64,000 bases of DNA from Ligula intestinalis (taxonomy: Eukaryota > Platyhelminthes > Cestoda > Diphyllobothriidea > Diphyllobothriidae), in the NCBI GenBank assembly GCA_036362985.1, contig JAYGXS010000001.1, positions 16,219,990 through 16,283,989 on the forward strand, written 5' to 3'. Positions 11,691 through 22,544 of this stretch are shown piece by piece. The first letter of the stretch is position 1, and every line of letters starts with the position of its first letter. The notes under the pieces are model-generated. The model was not told the origin of the DNA, searched no databases, and worked only from the letters and a program-made list of their open reading frames with translations. Position numbers and translations under genes: made by a program.

Positions 11691-11889
11691 CTAAGACTGG
11701 CCAAAATTATGTAACCAGTTGCGCATGCAGAGAGATGAGAATCTCACTCCATCCTGTTGGCAAACTGGGCTTTGTAGCCGGTGACTGGGCCGGCGGATTT
11801 CGCTATGTAAAATTCCGTCCCAAGCTGATTTGGGCTTAATAAGCGGCTGGGCCTATTAACCGTGGGCCTAATAACCGGCGACTACTGTA

Positions 11890-12699
11890 TCGCGTAATGG
11901 CACCTGTCTTACTCTGTGTACGGCACTAGGTCATAAAGACCTTGTGGGAGTCCTCGTGGCCAGCGCTACTGTGCTGAATCACTGTGCTTTCGCTCTGCCA
12001 AGGCCTGCACCACGCACTATCTTTCTTTCGCACGCTCTCAGTGCACTCGCTGCTTGATACGCGCTCGAAGCCAATCGATACGCCCCGGCTCGTTTAATTG
12101 GCTGTAAGCGATAGAGCAAACACTCGGCAGTCAAGGCCTCGCAGCAACCGACGCACACGCTAACTCAACTGGCCTGAGGACGCAGCAATTGCAATCGCTT
12201 GGCAAAGCCTATTGTCAAGCTCTTTTCGCGCAGTAAAAGCTACTCTTACCAATTCTGTCTCCCCTGGCGTTTAATTTGGGGAAGCTGCTGTTGTCGGCTC
12301 CACTATCCACGACAAGCTGGCTTTCAAGCCAGAGCTGAGCTCGTTGCGGGGCCGGACTCAATGCCAATTCGAAGCATGGATGGGTAGATAGGGTAGGGTG
12401 AATGGTACTCCATATATAACGGAGTATTTTAGTTTCGCTGGACATCAAAGTGCCGACCTAAAGACGTCACAACCGAGGGCGTAGCCAACAACGGTTGGTA
12501 ATAAAGAACTTGTTTCAACCAAAACGTATGAAATTTTAAAATGGCGATTTCAGGTTTTTTGCTGGGCATCATCCAGTGATAGTATAGCCTTATATGGGCG
12601 TCTACGATGTGAGCCCGAGGCGATTAGTCAGTGGGTGTGCTTAGTCCTGGCATGCATGTGGTTAGACCACCACCAGCTAATCTGACGTCAGTCGTAAAA
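11890..12699. other. No recognisable gene
   Basis: Moderately GC-rich between 11940 and 12400. Short open frames only, and no feature that I can support. Confidence 0.4.
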
Positions 12700-13005
12700 C
12701 TAAAACCCCTGAATAATTAAGTCAGCCCAGTAGTCATTCTGGTGGATTATAGATTATTGCGTAGGAAATCCTTCTGGGACATTCGGCTTGTTAATCCGTA
12801 TTGGTGAATTCCATACGAGCGGTAAGGTAAAACCGATCCAAATGTGATTAAATTCACGACACAAGGCGTGGCATTTGTAGCTCAAGTGGTAGGGTGTTAG
12901 CTACGTGAAGCCCTTTCCTGCTAGGGTGGTTCGACTCCCGCCAAATGCCGAGAACTTTTTCACAATTGGGTCAACTAAAATGTAATAATGACCAAAGCAA
13001 CAAGA
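12700..13005 (+). repeat. tRNA-derived SINE with 5' extension
   Basis: The tRNA-like head near 12872-12950 has the acceptor pair GGCATTT/AAATGCC, a TAGCTCAAGTGG A box and a GGTTCGACTCC B box. The anticodon loop is enlarged, so it is not a functional tRNA. The tail TTTTTCACAATTGGGTCAAC follows. About 170 bp upstream of the head (AGTCATTCTGGTGGATTATA, then AATCCGTATTGGTGAATTCC) is shared with 62260-62400, so the unit begins before the tRNA-like part. Confidence 0.7.
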
Positions 13006-13849
13006 GTGTCCAGGTATGTAAAATATTAATAAAATAATTACAACCTTGAGTCCTCGCGTACACAGCGATAGAATTCAAGCAGTCTGGTCAGTGCGTTCAA
13101 ACACAAGAGCCAGTCAAGAAAAAAAAATGAAGACGAGATTGTTGAAGGTCAAAAATACGCTGAGACCTAGCCACATACAGGCATGGGACCTGCCGACTGA
13201 CCTCGGTGATATTCAAAGTTACCGCAGTCAAGGCCAAAATCAACTGTTAAAAAAGGAAACAGTGGAACCAGAGTATAATTAGCCACGTATTACCTGTGGT
13301 CTTGCGCTGAATTCCGGGTGCATTTATGCAATTGGTTGGCTCGGGAAGATTAACGTTTGGGTAACAGCCGGGACAGGGGAACTGCGGAACTTAGTGTTTG
13401 GTTACATTTAGTACAAAGGGTACCTGTAACAGTTTCCAACCACTTAAATATTTTAAGAAACACAAATAAGCCAGTGCCTGACTCCTTTGACTTTAGGAGA
13501 CAGTCCGGAAGTATTTCAGGTTATAACTTCCGGTTTGAGTCCCCTCTATCTGCACCATTTTTCAATGATACCTTTGCTGGGGTGCATCATTTTTGCATGC
13601 AAACCTCTTTCTGTTGAAATTGCATGCAAACCTCTTTCTGTGAAAATTGAAAATTGGACATTTTTCGGTGGTCCTTCCACCTTCACGTCAAGAACCTTGT
13701 GCTAATTATATCCCGTTTTTATGTACCGCAACGCTTTGATCCCATGCAGTCTCTTGGGCCTAACAAATGTGGTTCATGTCTCTTTAGCAATGGATATGCT
13801 TGCCTGCATAAGCTTATTCATTCTCGAGTTTTCCATAACCCTGTGAAAA
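13006..13849. other. No gene; one short tandem duplication
   Basis: No recognisable coding sequence. At 13594-13646 a 27-bp unit starting TGCATGCAAACCTCTTTCTG is present twice in tandem with a one-base difference in length. Confidence 0.5.
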
Positions 13850-14730
13850 TACAGTATGGCCTAAAATTCGTGTTACATGCCGACATATGAGAAAGATTGA
13901 TACTTGTTTGCGAATTGACATTGAGCAAGGTTGTAATGCTGACTACCTTTTAGTCTATTTTCAAGTCATTTCAGTCACGATAGCATGCCAGCTTTTTAAT
14001 GGACTTCTTTTTGACCGCTAACAAAACACATGTACTGTAAAAGTGGCTACGTAAGTAGTATGCATTTTTATCCTTGATTTTGACTGTCTTTATAAATTCG
14101 AATATATTTTGTGGAAAACATAAACGAAAAAATTCTTTCTTGTATTCATTTTTTTAGAAAATTACGCCTTCTTTAAATTTTATGCTTAAAAGGGTATCTT
14201 TCGGTTTTAAAAGGTAAAGTATAAAAAAGTCCATTTTTGTAAATGGTTTGAGGAAAAAAGTCATAAAATATTGCAACAGATGTAAATCACGCTGTATCGA
14301 TTATAGGCAACATTAATAAATTGACTGATGTGATGTATAATGAATGAACACCTCATTATCGTAAAAAGCTCATAATTAGAAACTTCTCTAAAACCGAAAG
14401 AAACTCTTTCTTTAAATATAAAATTTAAAGATGTAAAGTGCTACCAGACGAGTATAAGAAATCATTTTCTTGTTTATGTTTTCCATAAAATATATGTGAA
14501 TTTATAAAGGCAGTCAAAATCAATTATACTTTACTTAAGAAGCCACTTTTACAGTATATATGTTTTTTTTCGTGGCCAAAAAGAAGTTCATTAAAAAGCC
14601 GGCATCCTATCGTGACTGAAATAGTTTCAGAATTGACTACAAGACAATCAGTATTTCAAGTTTGCTCAATACCGTTTAGGTAAAGACTATCAATCTTTCG
14701 CAATACTTTTAGGCCGTATTGTACATGGAG
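13850..14730. repeat. Large imperfect inverted repeat
   Basis: Left arm about 13850-14215 and right arm about 14380-14730. Inverted matches in order include TATGGCCTAAAA with TACGGCCTAAAA, ATTTCAGTCACGATAG in both, CTTTTTAATGGACTTCTTTT with CTTTTTAATGAACTTCTTTT, ACTGTAAAAGTGGCT in both, GATTTTGACTG with TTTATAAATTC, TGGAAAACATAAAC in both, and TCTTTCGGTTTTA in both. By eye identity is near 80 percent. No transposase is seen. It fits a foldback or MITE-like element, or two inverted insertions. Confidence 0.75.
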
Positions 14731-15164
14731 GTCTATTTGGCTTTACTGTGGTGCCACTTTTATACTAAAAGAGACACATATTCTGCATCAGATCTCATAT
14801 ATAAGTCCATTTCAGACTCACTGCGTGGATATAGATGCACTTATACCCCAAGAAACTGAAAATGAGTAAAATTTCTAAATGCTGATTACAATATTTACGT
14901 AAAAGGTTTTTTTCCGGTATTCTGCTTATCTTACGATGCCGTCCCATTTTCTGTGTCAACGGTTTCGGCTCTCAAGATCCTGTGTACAGGATTTTCTCGT
15001 TCGCCCGCTGAGACTCGTCAGACAACGAAAGTGCAAAGCTACACTTAAAATCGTTTGGTTGTTGAAAACCCCCTTTGGGCATATTATTTGAAACACGACG
15101 TCGTCTTATCTGAGATTCGTATCGATCCGGGTTCAGTCTTTCCAAATAAAAAAACGCCTCAGAG

Positions 15165-15250
15165 GGAAAAGATGCGATCGTTGGAACAAGAATTGTAAAA
15201 GCCCGACGTTTTGGAATCTGTCTCGAACTCATCATCAGAGGAAACTACAG
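15165..15250 (-). repeat. PLE-tail-like repeat with hammerhead-like boxes
   Basis: On the minus strand CTGATGA (15232-15238) is followed by a GAGTTC/GATTC hairpin and an AAAACGTC box, then the word GTTCCAACGATCGCATC. That word matches GTTCCAGTGATCGCATC in the copies at 24288-24390 and 59587-59689. Confidence 0.55.
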
Positions 15251-17190
15251 AAAAGGGTGATAAAGGCACAAGTTGCACAGTATGTATAGTCCGTAGTGGC
15301 CACGCGACTAAATGCGTACTAAAATTAGCAACTTTCGTGATCATCACTTGGGGTCGTGATTGACGCGAGGATGTGATGACTGAAAGAAAAGTTTGGTGAA
15401 TTACATTATCTTCGACAGAAACTGAGAGCGAATGGCTACGTGCGCAACTTTGCCAACCAATGCGAGGCGTTTTATAGCCAGTATAGTTCTTCGTGTTAGA
15501 TTTGGGTGTTAGTAGCTGCTAGAGTTGGAATTTGGTCCATAAATGCAGGTGGGACTTAGTGATCAGCGGTTTTAAGTTTGTTCACCTCACCTCCAGTCGA
15601 GAGGATGGAATTTTAAGAGGATGCACCAGCGGACTCTGGTCGGCCAGCCTATAAACTCTCTCTCTCCTGGTCTTGACCTGAATGACAGTCTGTAAGATAT
15701 AAGGAGAATTGAGACGCGATCGACACGATTGGTGAGATCGGCATATAGAAGCTGCGTCATAACTTCTCATTGATCACTACCGGTTGAGGTAAGACGAACA
15801 GCTGCTGGGAGCGAGCCGTGTGAATCACAGTGTGTATGTAGGCTGGGCAGAACAATGCATGCCAAAGTACAATAAGGGCTCGTGAGAAGCCGGATCGCGC
15901 CAGGTCCAGGGCTGTACGTGCTTACATCATACTATTTTCACGGTCACGTGATCACGCCAATTTTTGGACGCTGGCGTTGGGACGGTAGATCTGTTGCTCG
16001 CACCTACCGATCACCGCAGGCAGTAGCCAAAGGTGGCAGACTACTAACAGCGGTCTGTTTAATGCCTTTTGTCCTGGACTGTGAAGCCACCTTTCAGGAG
16101 GCAGTGGAGAATAGGCGCGAAGTTGCGGCCTCGAGTTCATACAGAAGTACATGAAGGCAGACATCTGAAAGGCTACTAATCTAACAATTGATTACGAAAG
16201 TTTTAATGGTGATTTTAATAATAAAAATGAGACAGAAAGTGTGTGGAGAGGCGGAGGAATGGACGTCAGGGGATGTCGATGCGCTCAAGTTAAATTTTGC
16301 ATCAGAAAGGTAAACGTTTCGAGTGGAACAGATTAAAGAGGAATGACTCATTTAAAGCACTATTCTATGGGCGATTGTCTCTGGAGGTTTATTGATGCTT
16401 TGAAGCCGCTTCACCACGATCTGAACATCTATAGCGTCCACTAGAGACAGAAGGACTGACCTCAACTAACTTGCTGTTCTCCTCTGTTACGACTTAGTTC
16501 ATAATCTAAAGAACAGACATAGTTTCATACCGCTTAGCATCAAACGTAATTTGGTATCCTGTTTGATGCAAAGAGCGAAAAGGATCTGCTTGACTGGTAG
16601 CATCGAAGAGGAGCTTAAGATTGTTGAAAGCGTTTTTCGGTAAAATGGGTATCCCAATCGATTTGTTTGCGAATTTCAAGTCTGTCGAGCTTACGTGTTT
16701 TTAGTCTCTATCTCAGTATAGAAGACACGCTTCTTGGAAATTATTCAAGAATTGACTATATATTTCCAAAGTTTGGAATTTTCTACGTGGAAATCTGAAT
16801 CCGGTCGCTCTGAAAAATTCCTCCACTGTGAATTATTTCCAAAGTTTGGAAATTGCTTCTTGGACGTGTCGATTTTGTGTAAAACTCCTCTGCGCCACAA
16901 AAATCTGCACATCTCCGAATTTCACGCCTAGGCTGAGTCCTTATATCACTGTGTTGTTATATACCCTTATCCTAATATTGTAATAATATTTAGGATAATA
17001 GTGACTCCCACGTTAGGATAAAAGTGACTCTCACGTTATTCCTAAGGAAATTTTTAACCAATAACATTTCATTGTATCTGTCAGGAACTCAATATTTTAC
17101 TCTGACTTGCTGTAACCTGCTTGTCTCAGTAAACTTGCACTATCTGGCCAATCGATCTTCTCTCCGCCTCACTCCTACGGGCTCTTTGAT
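15251..17190. other. No recognisable gene; one 23-bp tandem repeat
   Basis: Short open frames only. A 23-bp unit beginning AGGATAATAGTGACTCCCAC is duplicated at 16992-17037. The last few hundred bases may be the 5' untranslated part of LINE-1, but I see no marker for its start. Confidence 0.4.
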
Positions 17191-18234
17191 TTGGCTTCCG
17201 ACTTAATTGGCAGTATCACACGCAGGTCGCAACACAAAAAAATCTTACATAACATGGAGACTTTAGATGCTACAAGTCCGTTAGCACGAAACGTTTCGTC
17301 TCCGCCGGATCTCGAACCCGGGTCGCCAAATCTGGTTATTAGCGGTGTTAGCACCTCAGGCAGCCCGGCCACTTCGACACGGGCCCTTGACAACCATGTT
17401 AAGATACGACCAGAAAGTAACTGCCGATATGGCCACTTAGATAATTTTATAAATTCTCCACCTCCCGCAAAATGGCCAAGATGTCAACTACGTTCACCGA
17501 AGTTAGACTGTGAGGACTTCGTCCTCCGCCAGGAGTTTTCGGAGATGAAGCAGGAACTTTACCACGAGGTAAATAAACTGAAACAAGAGATAGCCCATCT
17601 AAAAACGCATATTTCTTATACAGCGGTTAAAACAGCCCTTGTCGGCCAAAAACCGGGGATAAATAAAAGTACATATGCTCAGATAGCCTCGGCCGGTAAA
17701 CCTGAAACTCGCATATCATCTGCCGAACCAAGTAAACCAGCGGGCGTCTCACTCGATCGCAAAGAATCTAAAATAAATCCGCAGTTTACGCCATTGTTAC
17801 TCTGCTCAGGCAGCACTAACAATGATCTGCATTTGCGTCCTAGCGTCACATCGTTGCTTGATGCTGCACTAGAAAGCGACGATACAGAGGTCGATAAGAT
17901 CATGAAGCCAAAAAAGCATAGGGCTAGAAAGGGTCAAAATTCTAAATGGGCCAGGAATGCGCAGTCAGCTAACCCAAAAACCGGCACATCAGGACCCATC
18001 AAACCTTTAGTACCGGATACAGCTGGCCGCTTGGTCGGAACTCGTGAGCTCGCAACAGATGCACCAGTGAGTCACAAGCAGAATATAGTTGTAAAAGGGG
18101 CTCCAGAGATAGCGTCAACAATTGCACAAGAACGAGTTGACGCTGATATTGACTTGGATTTGGACATGTCTGTCGACACGCCTGAAACCTGCATATCGGA
18201 TCATGTGTCAAGCCCACGGGCTACACCATCATGA
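17191..18234 (+). pseudogene. LINE-1 ORF1, N-terminal part
   Basis: 347 codons. Residues about 105-150 (EFSEMKQELYHEVNKLKQEI) are a heptad-like coiled coil, as in the trimerising ORF1 proteins of non-LTR elements, which bind element RNA. A basic segment (KKHRARKGQ) follows. The reading ends in a stop at 18234, before the C-terminal domain found in the next ORF1 piece. Codons about 36-60 are encoded by an antisense tRNA-like block (17298-17372). The part from codon about 205 is repeated downstream. The start at 17191 is only the first ATG of the frame. Confidence 0.65.
17298..17372 (-). repeat. tRNA-like sequence inside LINE-1 ORF1, antisense
   Basis: On the minus strand 75 nt begin GTGGCCGGGCTGCCTGAGGT and contain a canonical B box (GGTTCGAGATCC) in a CCGG/CCGG stem. 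Length and spacing are tRNA-like, but the acceptor ends do not pair well, so it is not a tRNA gene. It is translated in the sense direction as part of ORF1. Confidence 0.55.
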
Positions 18235-18267
18235 CTCGGCTTAAGCGACAGTAGCAATTATCGGGAT

Positions 18268-18926
18268 TTGCATCCTAGCACCACATCGTTGCTCGACTCT
18301 GCACAAGAAAGTGATGACCAAGAGTTTGACAAGATCATAACTCAAAAGAGGCATAAGCCTAAGAAAGCCAAACGGTTCACGGGTTTGCATTCAGCTTACC
18401 CAATAGCCAGTACATCAGAACCGCGTGTACCGGATACAATTGCTCCCTCGGCTGAAACACGTGAGCTTGCAACATATGCCCCATTGAGTAGCAAGCAGAA
18501 AATAATTGTAAAGGGGGCCCCAGAGTCAGAGTCGTCAATTGCACAAGAACGAATTGACCATGACGTGGGTCTTATGCGTTGCTAAAACCAGGCGAGTCTT
18601 TCCGCATTCTTAAGGCATTTCGAATAGGGAAGGCTCCAACAGCTCCAGAATCAATTTCTCGGCCACGACCTCTAAAAGTTATTTTAGAAACTGAAGCACA
18701 GGCGAAACTCTTGCTAGAGCGCAAACCATCCTTACGGAGGCTGCATTCGCAAGTTTTTTTTCAGCCGGATTACGAGTTGAAAGATCGGAGAAAGATGAGA
18801 CAGCTAATAATAGAGCTGAAGAAACGGAGAACCAATGGCGAGACAAATCTCAAAATAAGAGAGGGACAAATAGTTCAGGTCAAAAGGACATCGCTCTGGT
18901 CGAAGCCGGTAACAGTGACGGCCTAG
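18268..18926 (+). pseudogene. LINE-1 ORF1, duplicated middle and C-terminal domain
   Basis: Two overlapping frames (18268-18585 and 18579-18926). The first repeats the preceding ORF1: HPSTTSLLDSAQESDD parallels RPSVTSLLDAALESDD, and KIIVKGAPESESSIAQER parallels NIVVKGAPEIASTIAQER. The second has RPRPLKVILETEAQAKLLLE and VFFQPDYELKDR, matching RPIKYILKHEKQAKLLLN and VFFQREYSPAER in LINE-2 ORF1. This shared domain is a basic putative RNA-binding C-terminus. A frameshift near 18580 separates the two parts. Confidence 0.65.
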
Positions 18927-19013
18927 CTGTCCCGCCACCGAAACCTCAGACATGCCCTCTTAAATTGGCCTCTGCTCCAGACTATTGTTTTCGTCAACCG
19001 CCCAGACATTGTT

Positions 19014-21698
19014 ATGGTAACTGAGACATGGGCATCGGCCTCTGTAGCTGACTCAGAACTCTCTGTTCTAGGCTATAAATGCGTTCGGAACGATCGAAAC
19101 AATGGCCGTGGCGGAGGAAGCTGCATCTATATTAAGCAGCCACTTGCATTTCTCCCGTTGGACTATCCACAATTCACAGCGGTGGAGGAGAGCTGCTGGC
19201 TACGAGTTGTTCTAAAAAACAAATACTCCTTACTTGTTGGCTGTGTTTATCGCCCACCTAATGCCAATGCAAACTACAATCTTTGTCTCTCGCAGGCATT
19301 TCCTGCCGCAGCTGACTTGAATCTTAAGTATTGCTTGATTGCAGGCGATTTTAACCTTCCTGACGTGCAATGGTTTCCACCATCCGGTCCTTCAAAGTTT
19401 GAGAACTTACTTGAGGCAATAGATATCGGCATGTGGGATAAGGTAGTCGATTTTCCCACTCGAGGAGCAAACATACTTGACCTCATTTTTTGTAGGGGAT
19501 GCGAACTACTTTCAGTGTCATCCTTAGACGCACTTGGGAGTTCAGACCATCTTACAGTTGTTAGTGAACTAGAACTGGAGGCGGATAAAACATTTTCCCA
19601 AAAGTATAGTCTTTATCATGACTTTCGATCAGCAAACACGGCTGACCTACTGGCACATCTAAACGTTCTCGACTGGTCTGAATTTTTCCAATGTTTGGAT
19701 GTTAATGTTTGTACCGATGCACTGTACAAAGTGTTGGATCCACTCATCCTCCACTTTGTTCCCCGTAAGAAAGTAATACATGTCAAGGATGAAGTGTACC
19801 TTCCTCTGTCTTTCCGTCGTAGGCTGCGTAAACTCTCTCGTCGTTTGCATCGGAAGAACAACACTTCCGTTCTGCCCTTGATCACACTGATCTTTGAGCA
19901 GGTCAATAAGCTCTCCGAAGAAAAGCAGATAGCCAATGAGGCTCACTTCGCTGAAAATCCTTCCCTTAATGTTGCGAAACTCTTTTCGCGTACAGTAAAA
20001 GCGCAGAGGAAAACGCAACACCCCATTCTTCAAGATGCTTTAGGAAACCCCATAGCTGACGCTAAGTTGACCGCCGATAGCTTCAATGCGTTCCTATCCA
20101 AAACGTTTAGTGAAAGCTCGTTCGCTGCACCTCCGGTTATCCGGGCTTGGACGGGTGCCATACTCGAAACCATAAGTTTTACCGTCTGGGATGTGACTGT
20201 AGCCATTCGTCGTTATCACCAATCCTATAGTCCAGGACCAGATGGCGTCCCAGTTAGCCTTCTAAAAGCTGAAGCGAATGATATCTTTCCGTCTATTCTT
20301 TGTAAGGTATTTAATCTTGCTCTTGAGAGCGAAACCTTTCCTTCGTTGTGGAAGGAATCGCACATAATGCCTATTCGCAAGCATGGCCGATCGACCTCAT
20401 TCGACAACTTTAGGCCAATAAATACACTTCCCGCAGCCTCGAAAATCTTGGAGACCTTAATCAAAGAAAAGATGATGCGTCACTTGACAGAGAACAACCT
20501 GCTCAATACAGCTCAACATGGCTCTAGAGACAGCGGTTTTGCCACTTATAGCGTCTATTTTGATTTTACTAAGGCCTTTGATCGGGTCGATCATAACCTC
20601 CTCCTTCTGAAACTAGCCTCCTTCGGCATAGGTAGCAAGCCACTGAACTTCATATCTTCCTATTTGGGTGCTCGCACACAACGAGTAAAAATTTCCAATG
20701 TTATCTCCAACCCCACGCATGTGAGGAGTGGAGTTATACAGGGTAGTGTACTGCGTCCGCTCCTATTTTGCCTGTTTGTCAACGACGATTCAGATTGTTT
20801 TCAGTATGGCAGACCCTTCATGTACGCTGATGATTTAAAAGTCGCTTATCGATATAAACCGGCAGATCGCAACATCGTGCTCGAGCTGATAAAAAAGGAT
20901 CTTCAGGCCTTCGCCCAGTGGTGTTGCACATGGCGCCTCACCCTTTCATGGCACAAATGTTCCGTTATGGTTGTTGGCGACGCTCATCAACCGAAATTAA
21001 GCATTGACGGCCACGAATTAAATGTCCCAGGAGTTATCAAGGATTTGGGCATATCCTACTCTAATAGTCTCAATTTGTCAGAGCACTGTGCCCTGATAGT
21101 CTCGAAAGCACTCCGAACCACCGGATTTATCCTCAGAAATTTTAAGACTTTCAAGGTTAGAACTAGCCTTGATAATATGTACGTGAGACCTAGTCTCAAA
21201 TACTGCTCACCCCTATTCAGTCTTCTGCGTACTAGTGAACGGAAGAAAATAGAATCGGTGCAGCACTTCTTCACTAGAAGAGTTTTCACTACAGAACACC
21301 GTAACTTAACCTACCAACAAAGGTGCGAACTTATAAAGCTGGATCCTCTATGGCTTCGTCGATTGCAGAAGGGTCTTTTTTTACTGTTTAAACTTTTGAA
21401 TGGTCAAACCTTTAATCCCCTTAGTACAATAAGGCAGCTTGAGCACTCTCGACGCGCCAGTCATCGAGACGTATTTTTATTTCTTCTTATGCCACGTACA
21501 GTTAAGTACCGGCAATTCTTTTCAGTAAATGCCATATCAATCTGGAATAAGCTGCCCAAAAGTATTAAAACCCAGCAAAACTACCCTATGTTTAAGAGAG
21601 CTATAACTAGTTTTCTACATTCAGGGCAACTTTCACGAATTTTGGGTGCTGACTCGGTGGAATCTCTCTTTCACTCTGATGGCGTTCGTGGACTTTGA
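19014..21698 (+). CDS. LINE-1 ORF2: APE endonuclease and reverse transcriptase
   Basis: 894 codons open throughout. It would nick genomic DNA and copy element RNA at the nick. Endonuclease motifs: TETW at residues 3-6, GDFN at 111-114, SDH at 177-179. The frame is open upstream of the ATG at 19014 (PDIVMVTETW), so the true start lies earlier and the N-terminus is probably lost. RT: FDFTKAFD at about 516-523 and YADD at 604-607. Two flaws: the segment between QHG and YFDF is far shorter than in LINE-2 (about 40 residues missing), and the usual GVPQGSVLGP reads GVIQGSVLRP. A conserved C-terminal region reaches the end. Probably inactive despite the open frame. Confidence 0.8.
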   Translation: MVTETWASASVADSELSVLGYKCVRNDRNNGRGGGSCIYIKQPLAFLPLDYPQFTAVEESCWLRVVLKNKYSLLVGCVYRPPNANANYNLCLSQAFPAAADLNLKYCLIAGDFNLPDVQWFPPSGPSKFENLLEAIDIGMWDKVVDFPTRGANILDLIFCRGCELLSVSSLDALGSSDHLTVVSELELEADKTFSQKYSLYHDFRSANTADLLAHLNVLDWSEFFQCLDVNVCTDALYKVLDPLILHFVPRKKVIHVKDEVYLPLSFRRRLRKLSRRLHRKNNTSVLPLITLIFEQVNKLSEEKQIANEAHFAENPSLNVAKLFSRTVKAQRKTQHPILQDALGNPIADAKLTADSFNAFLSKTFSESSFAAPPVIRAWTGAILETISFTVWDVTVAIRRYHQSYSPGPDGVPVSLLKAEANDIFPSILCKVFNLALESETFPSLWKESHIMPIRKHGRSTSFDNFRPINTLPAASKILETLIKEKMMRHLTENNLLNTAQHGSRDSGFATYSVYFDFTKAFDRVDHNLLLLKLASFGIGSKPLNFISSYLGARTQRVKISNVISNPTHVRSGVIQGSVLRPLLFCLFVNDDSDCFQYGRPFMYADDLKVAYRYKPADRNIVLELIKKDLQAFAQWCCTWRLTLSWHKCSVMVVGDAHQPKLSIDGHELNVPGVIKDLGISYSNSLNLSEHCALIVSKALRTTGFILRNFKTFKVRTSLDNMYVRPSLKYCSPLFSLLRTSERKKIESVQHFFTRRVFTTEHRNLTYQQRCELIKLDPLWLRRLQKGLFLLFKLLNGQTFNPLSTIRQLEHSRRASHRDVFLFLLMPRTVKYRQFFSVNAISIWNKLPKSIKTQQNYPMFKRAITSFLHSGQLSRILGADSVESLFHSDGVRGL

Positions 21699-22310
21699 AC
21701 CCCGCCAATCTTCATGCTGAAGATAATGCTGCTGAAGCAGCAGCCCTCAGTCTGCTAACCCTTCAGTCGATAGCGCGCAACTTTTGGCGACAACCATTGA
21801 AGGAAGACTGAGAACACTGTGTTCTTCTGCCAACCCTCTCCGTCTCGATCTAATGTCTTTAAACGATATAAAACAGTTCTCCTGCTGATGAGTCAACTCA
21901 GCTTACAACTGTACATTTATTCCGTTTGTATCATACCTTTGAAGGCAGGTTTTTTTCACTTGAAACAAACTCCCTATCTCGCCCAGTATTGACAAAACAA
22001 AAAACCTGAAACAAAAGCAATACTGGCCGCAACATAGGGAGTTTGTTTTAGGTTTTTTTCCGGTCTTCGATGTGTTGGAAGGCGCCCAAGAGGTGCATTA
22101 CCAACTCTTTACAATTGCCTGTAAACTGGCATAATAAACATATTATTATAACATGGCTGAAAGACTACCAAAGCCCTCAGTGTAAACAGCAGAGAAGAAG
22201 CGAATATTCACCACGGTCCCATTTCAAGGGGACGGACCAAGCGAGCTTCTAAGGGGATGCCTGAGTTAAGCTGTAGCAACCACTTTTCCCGCAGCCAACG
22301 CACATGTACT
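21699..22310. other. LINE-1 3' flank with a small inverted repeat
   Basis: At 21962-22050, ACAAACTCCCTAT and CCAGTATTG on the left pair with CAATACTGG and ATAGGGAGTTTGT on the right, giving an interrupted hairpin. Whether it belongs to the LINE 3' UTR is unknown. No gene seen. Confidence 0.5.
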
Positions 22311-22314
22311 GTTC

Positions 22315-22520
22315 TCGACTACTCCCATCCTATACGGAGAGAAAGAGGACAAACTGCCAAACCAAACCACCTCTATCTTCATCTATTCATTCACCTGCTC
22401 CTGTAGGGCAGAATATATTGGTCGCCCGAGATGGCATTTGTCCAAAAGAGTACGAAAACACATTCTAGCATGTGAAGGGAAGGGCCAACTAAAGTGTTTA
22501 AACAGTTCCCGAATGAATGA
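22315..22520 (+). pseudogene. PLE GIY-YIG endonuclease fragment, part 1
   Basis: Translating from 22321 gives a segment ending DKLPNQTTSIFIYSFTCSC, then RAEYIGRPRWHLSKRVRKH. It aligns with the PLE at 60120-60233 (DKLPAQTTSMCIYSFTCSC, then GAGYIGRTRRRLSKRIRGH). The paired cysteines and the YIG motif are present. The domain is cut after about residue 60 by the palindrome at 22545-22755 and resumes after it. Confidence 0.75.
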
Positions 22521-22544
22521 AAAGGTTCGCGTTCTAGGTATCTG

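Larger units (their letters stand above)
10899..11887 (-). mobile_element. Pogo/Tigger-like DNA transposon, internally deleted
   Basis: Flanked by TA on both sides (10897-10898 and 11888-11889). Terminal inverted repeats: the left end begins GAGTAGTCGCCGGTTATTAA and the right end, reversed, CAGTAGTCGCCGGTTATTAG. Subterminal copies of GGGCTTAATAAGCGGC are at about 10945 and 11838. Inside are two minus-strand fragments of a pogo-type transposase C-terminus. At 989 bp the element lacks the DNA-binding and catalytic core of a full element, so it can only be mobilised in trans. Confidence 0.75.
17191..21698 (+). mobile_element. LINE-1: CR1/Jockey-type non-LTR retrotransposon
   Basis: Two-ORF organisation: an ORF1 region with coiled coil and basic C-terminal domain (17191-18926, broken) and an ORF2 with endonuclease and reverse transcriptase (19014-21698). 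The order and motifs fit the CR1/Jockey group. The true 5' and 3' ends and the target duplication were not found. Confidence 0.85.
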
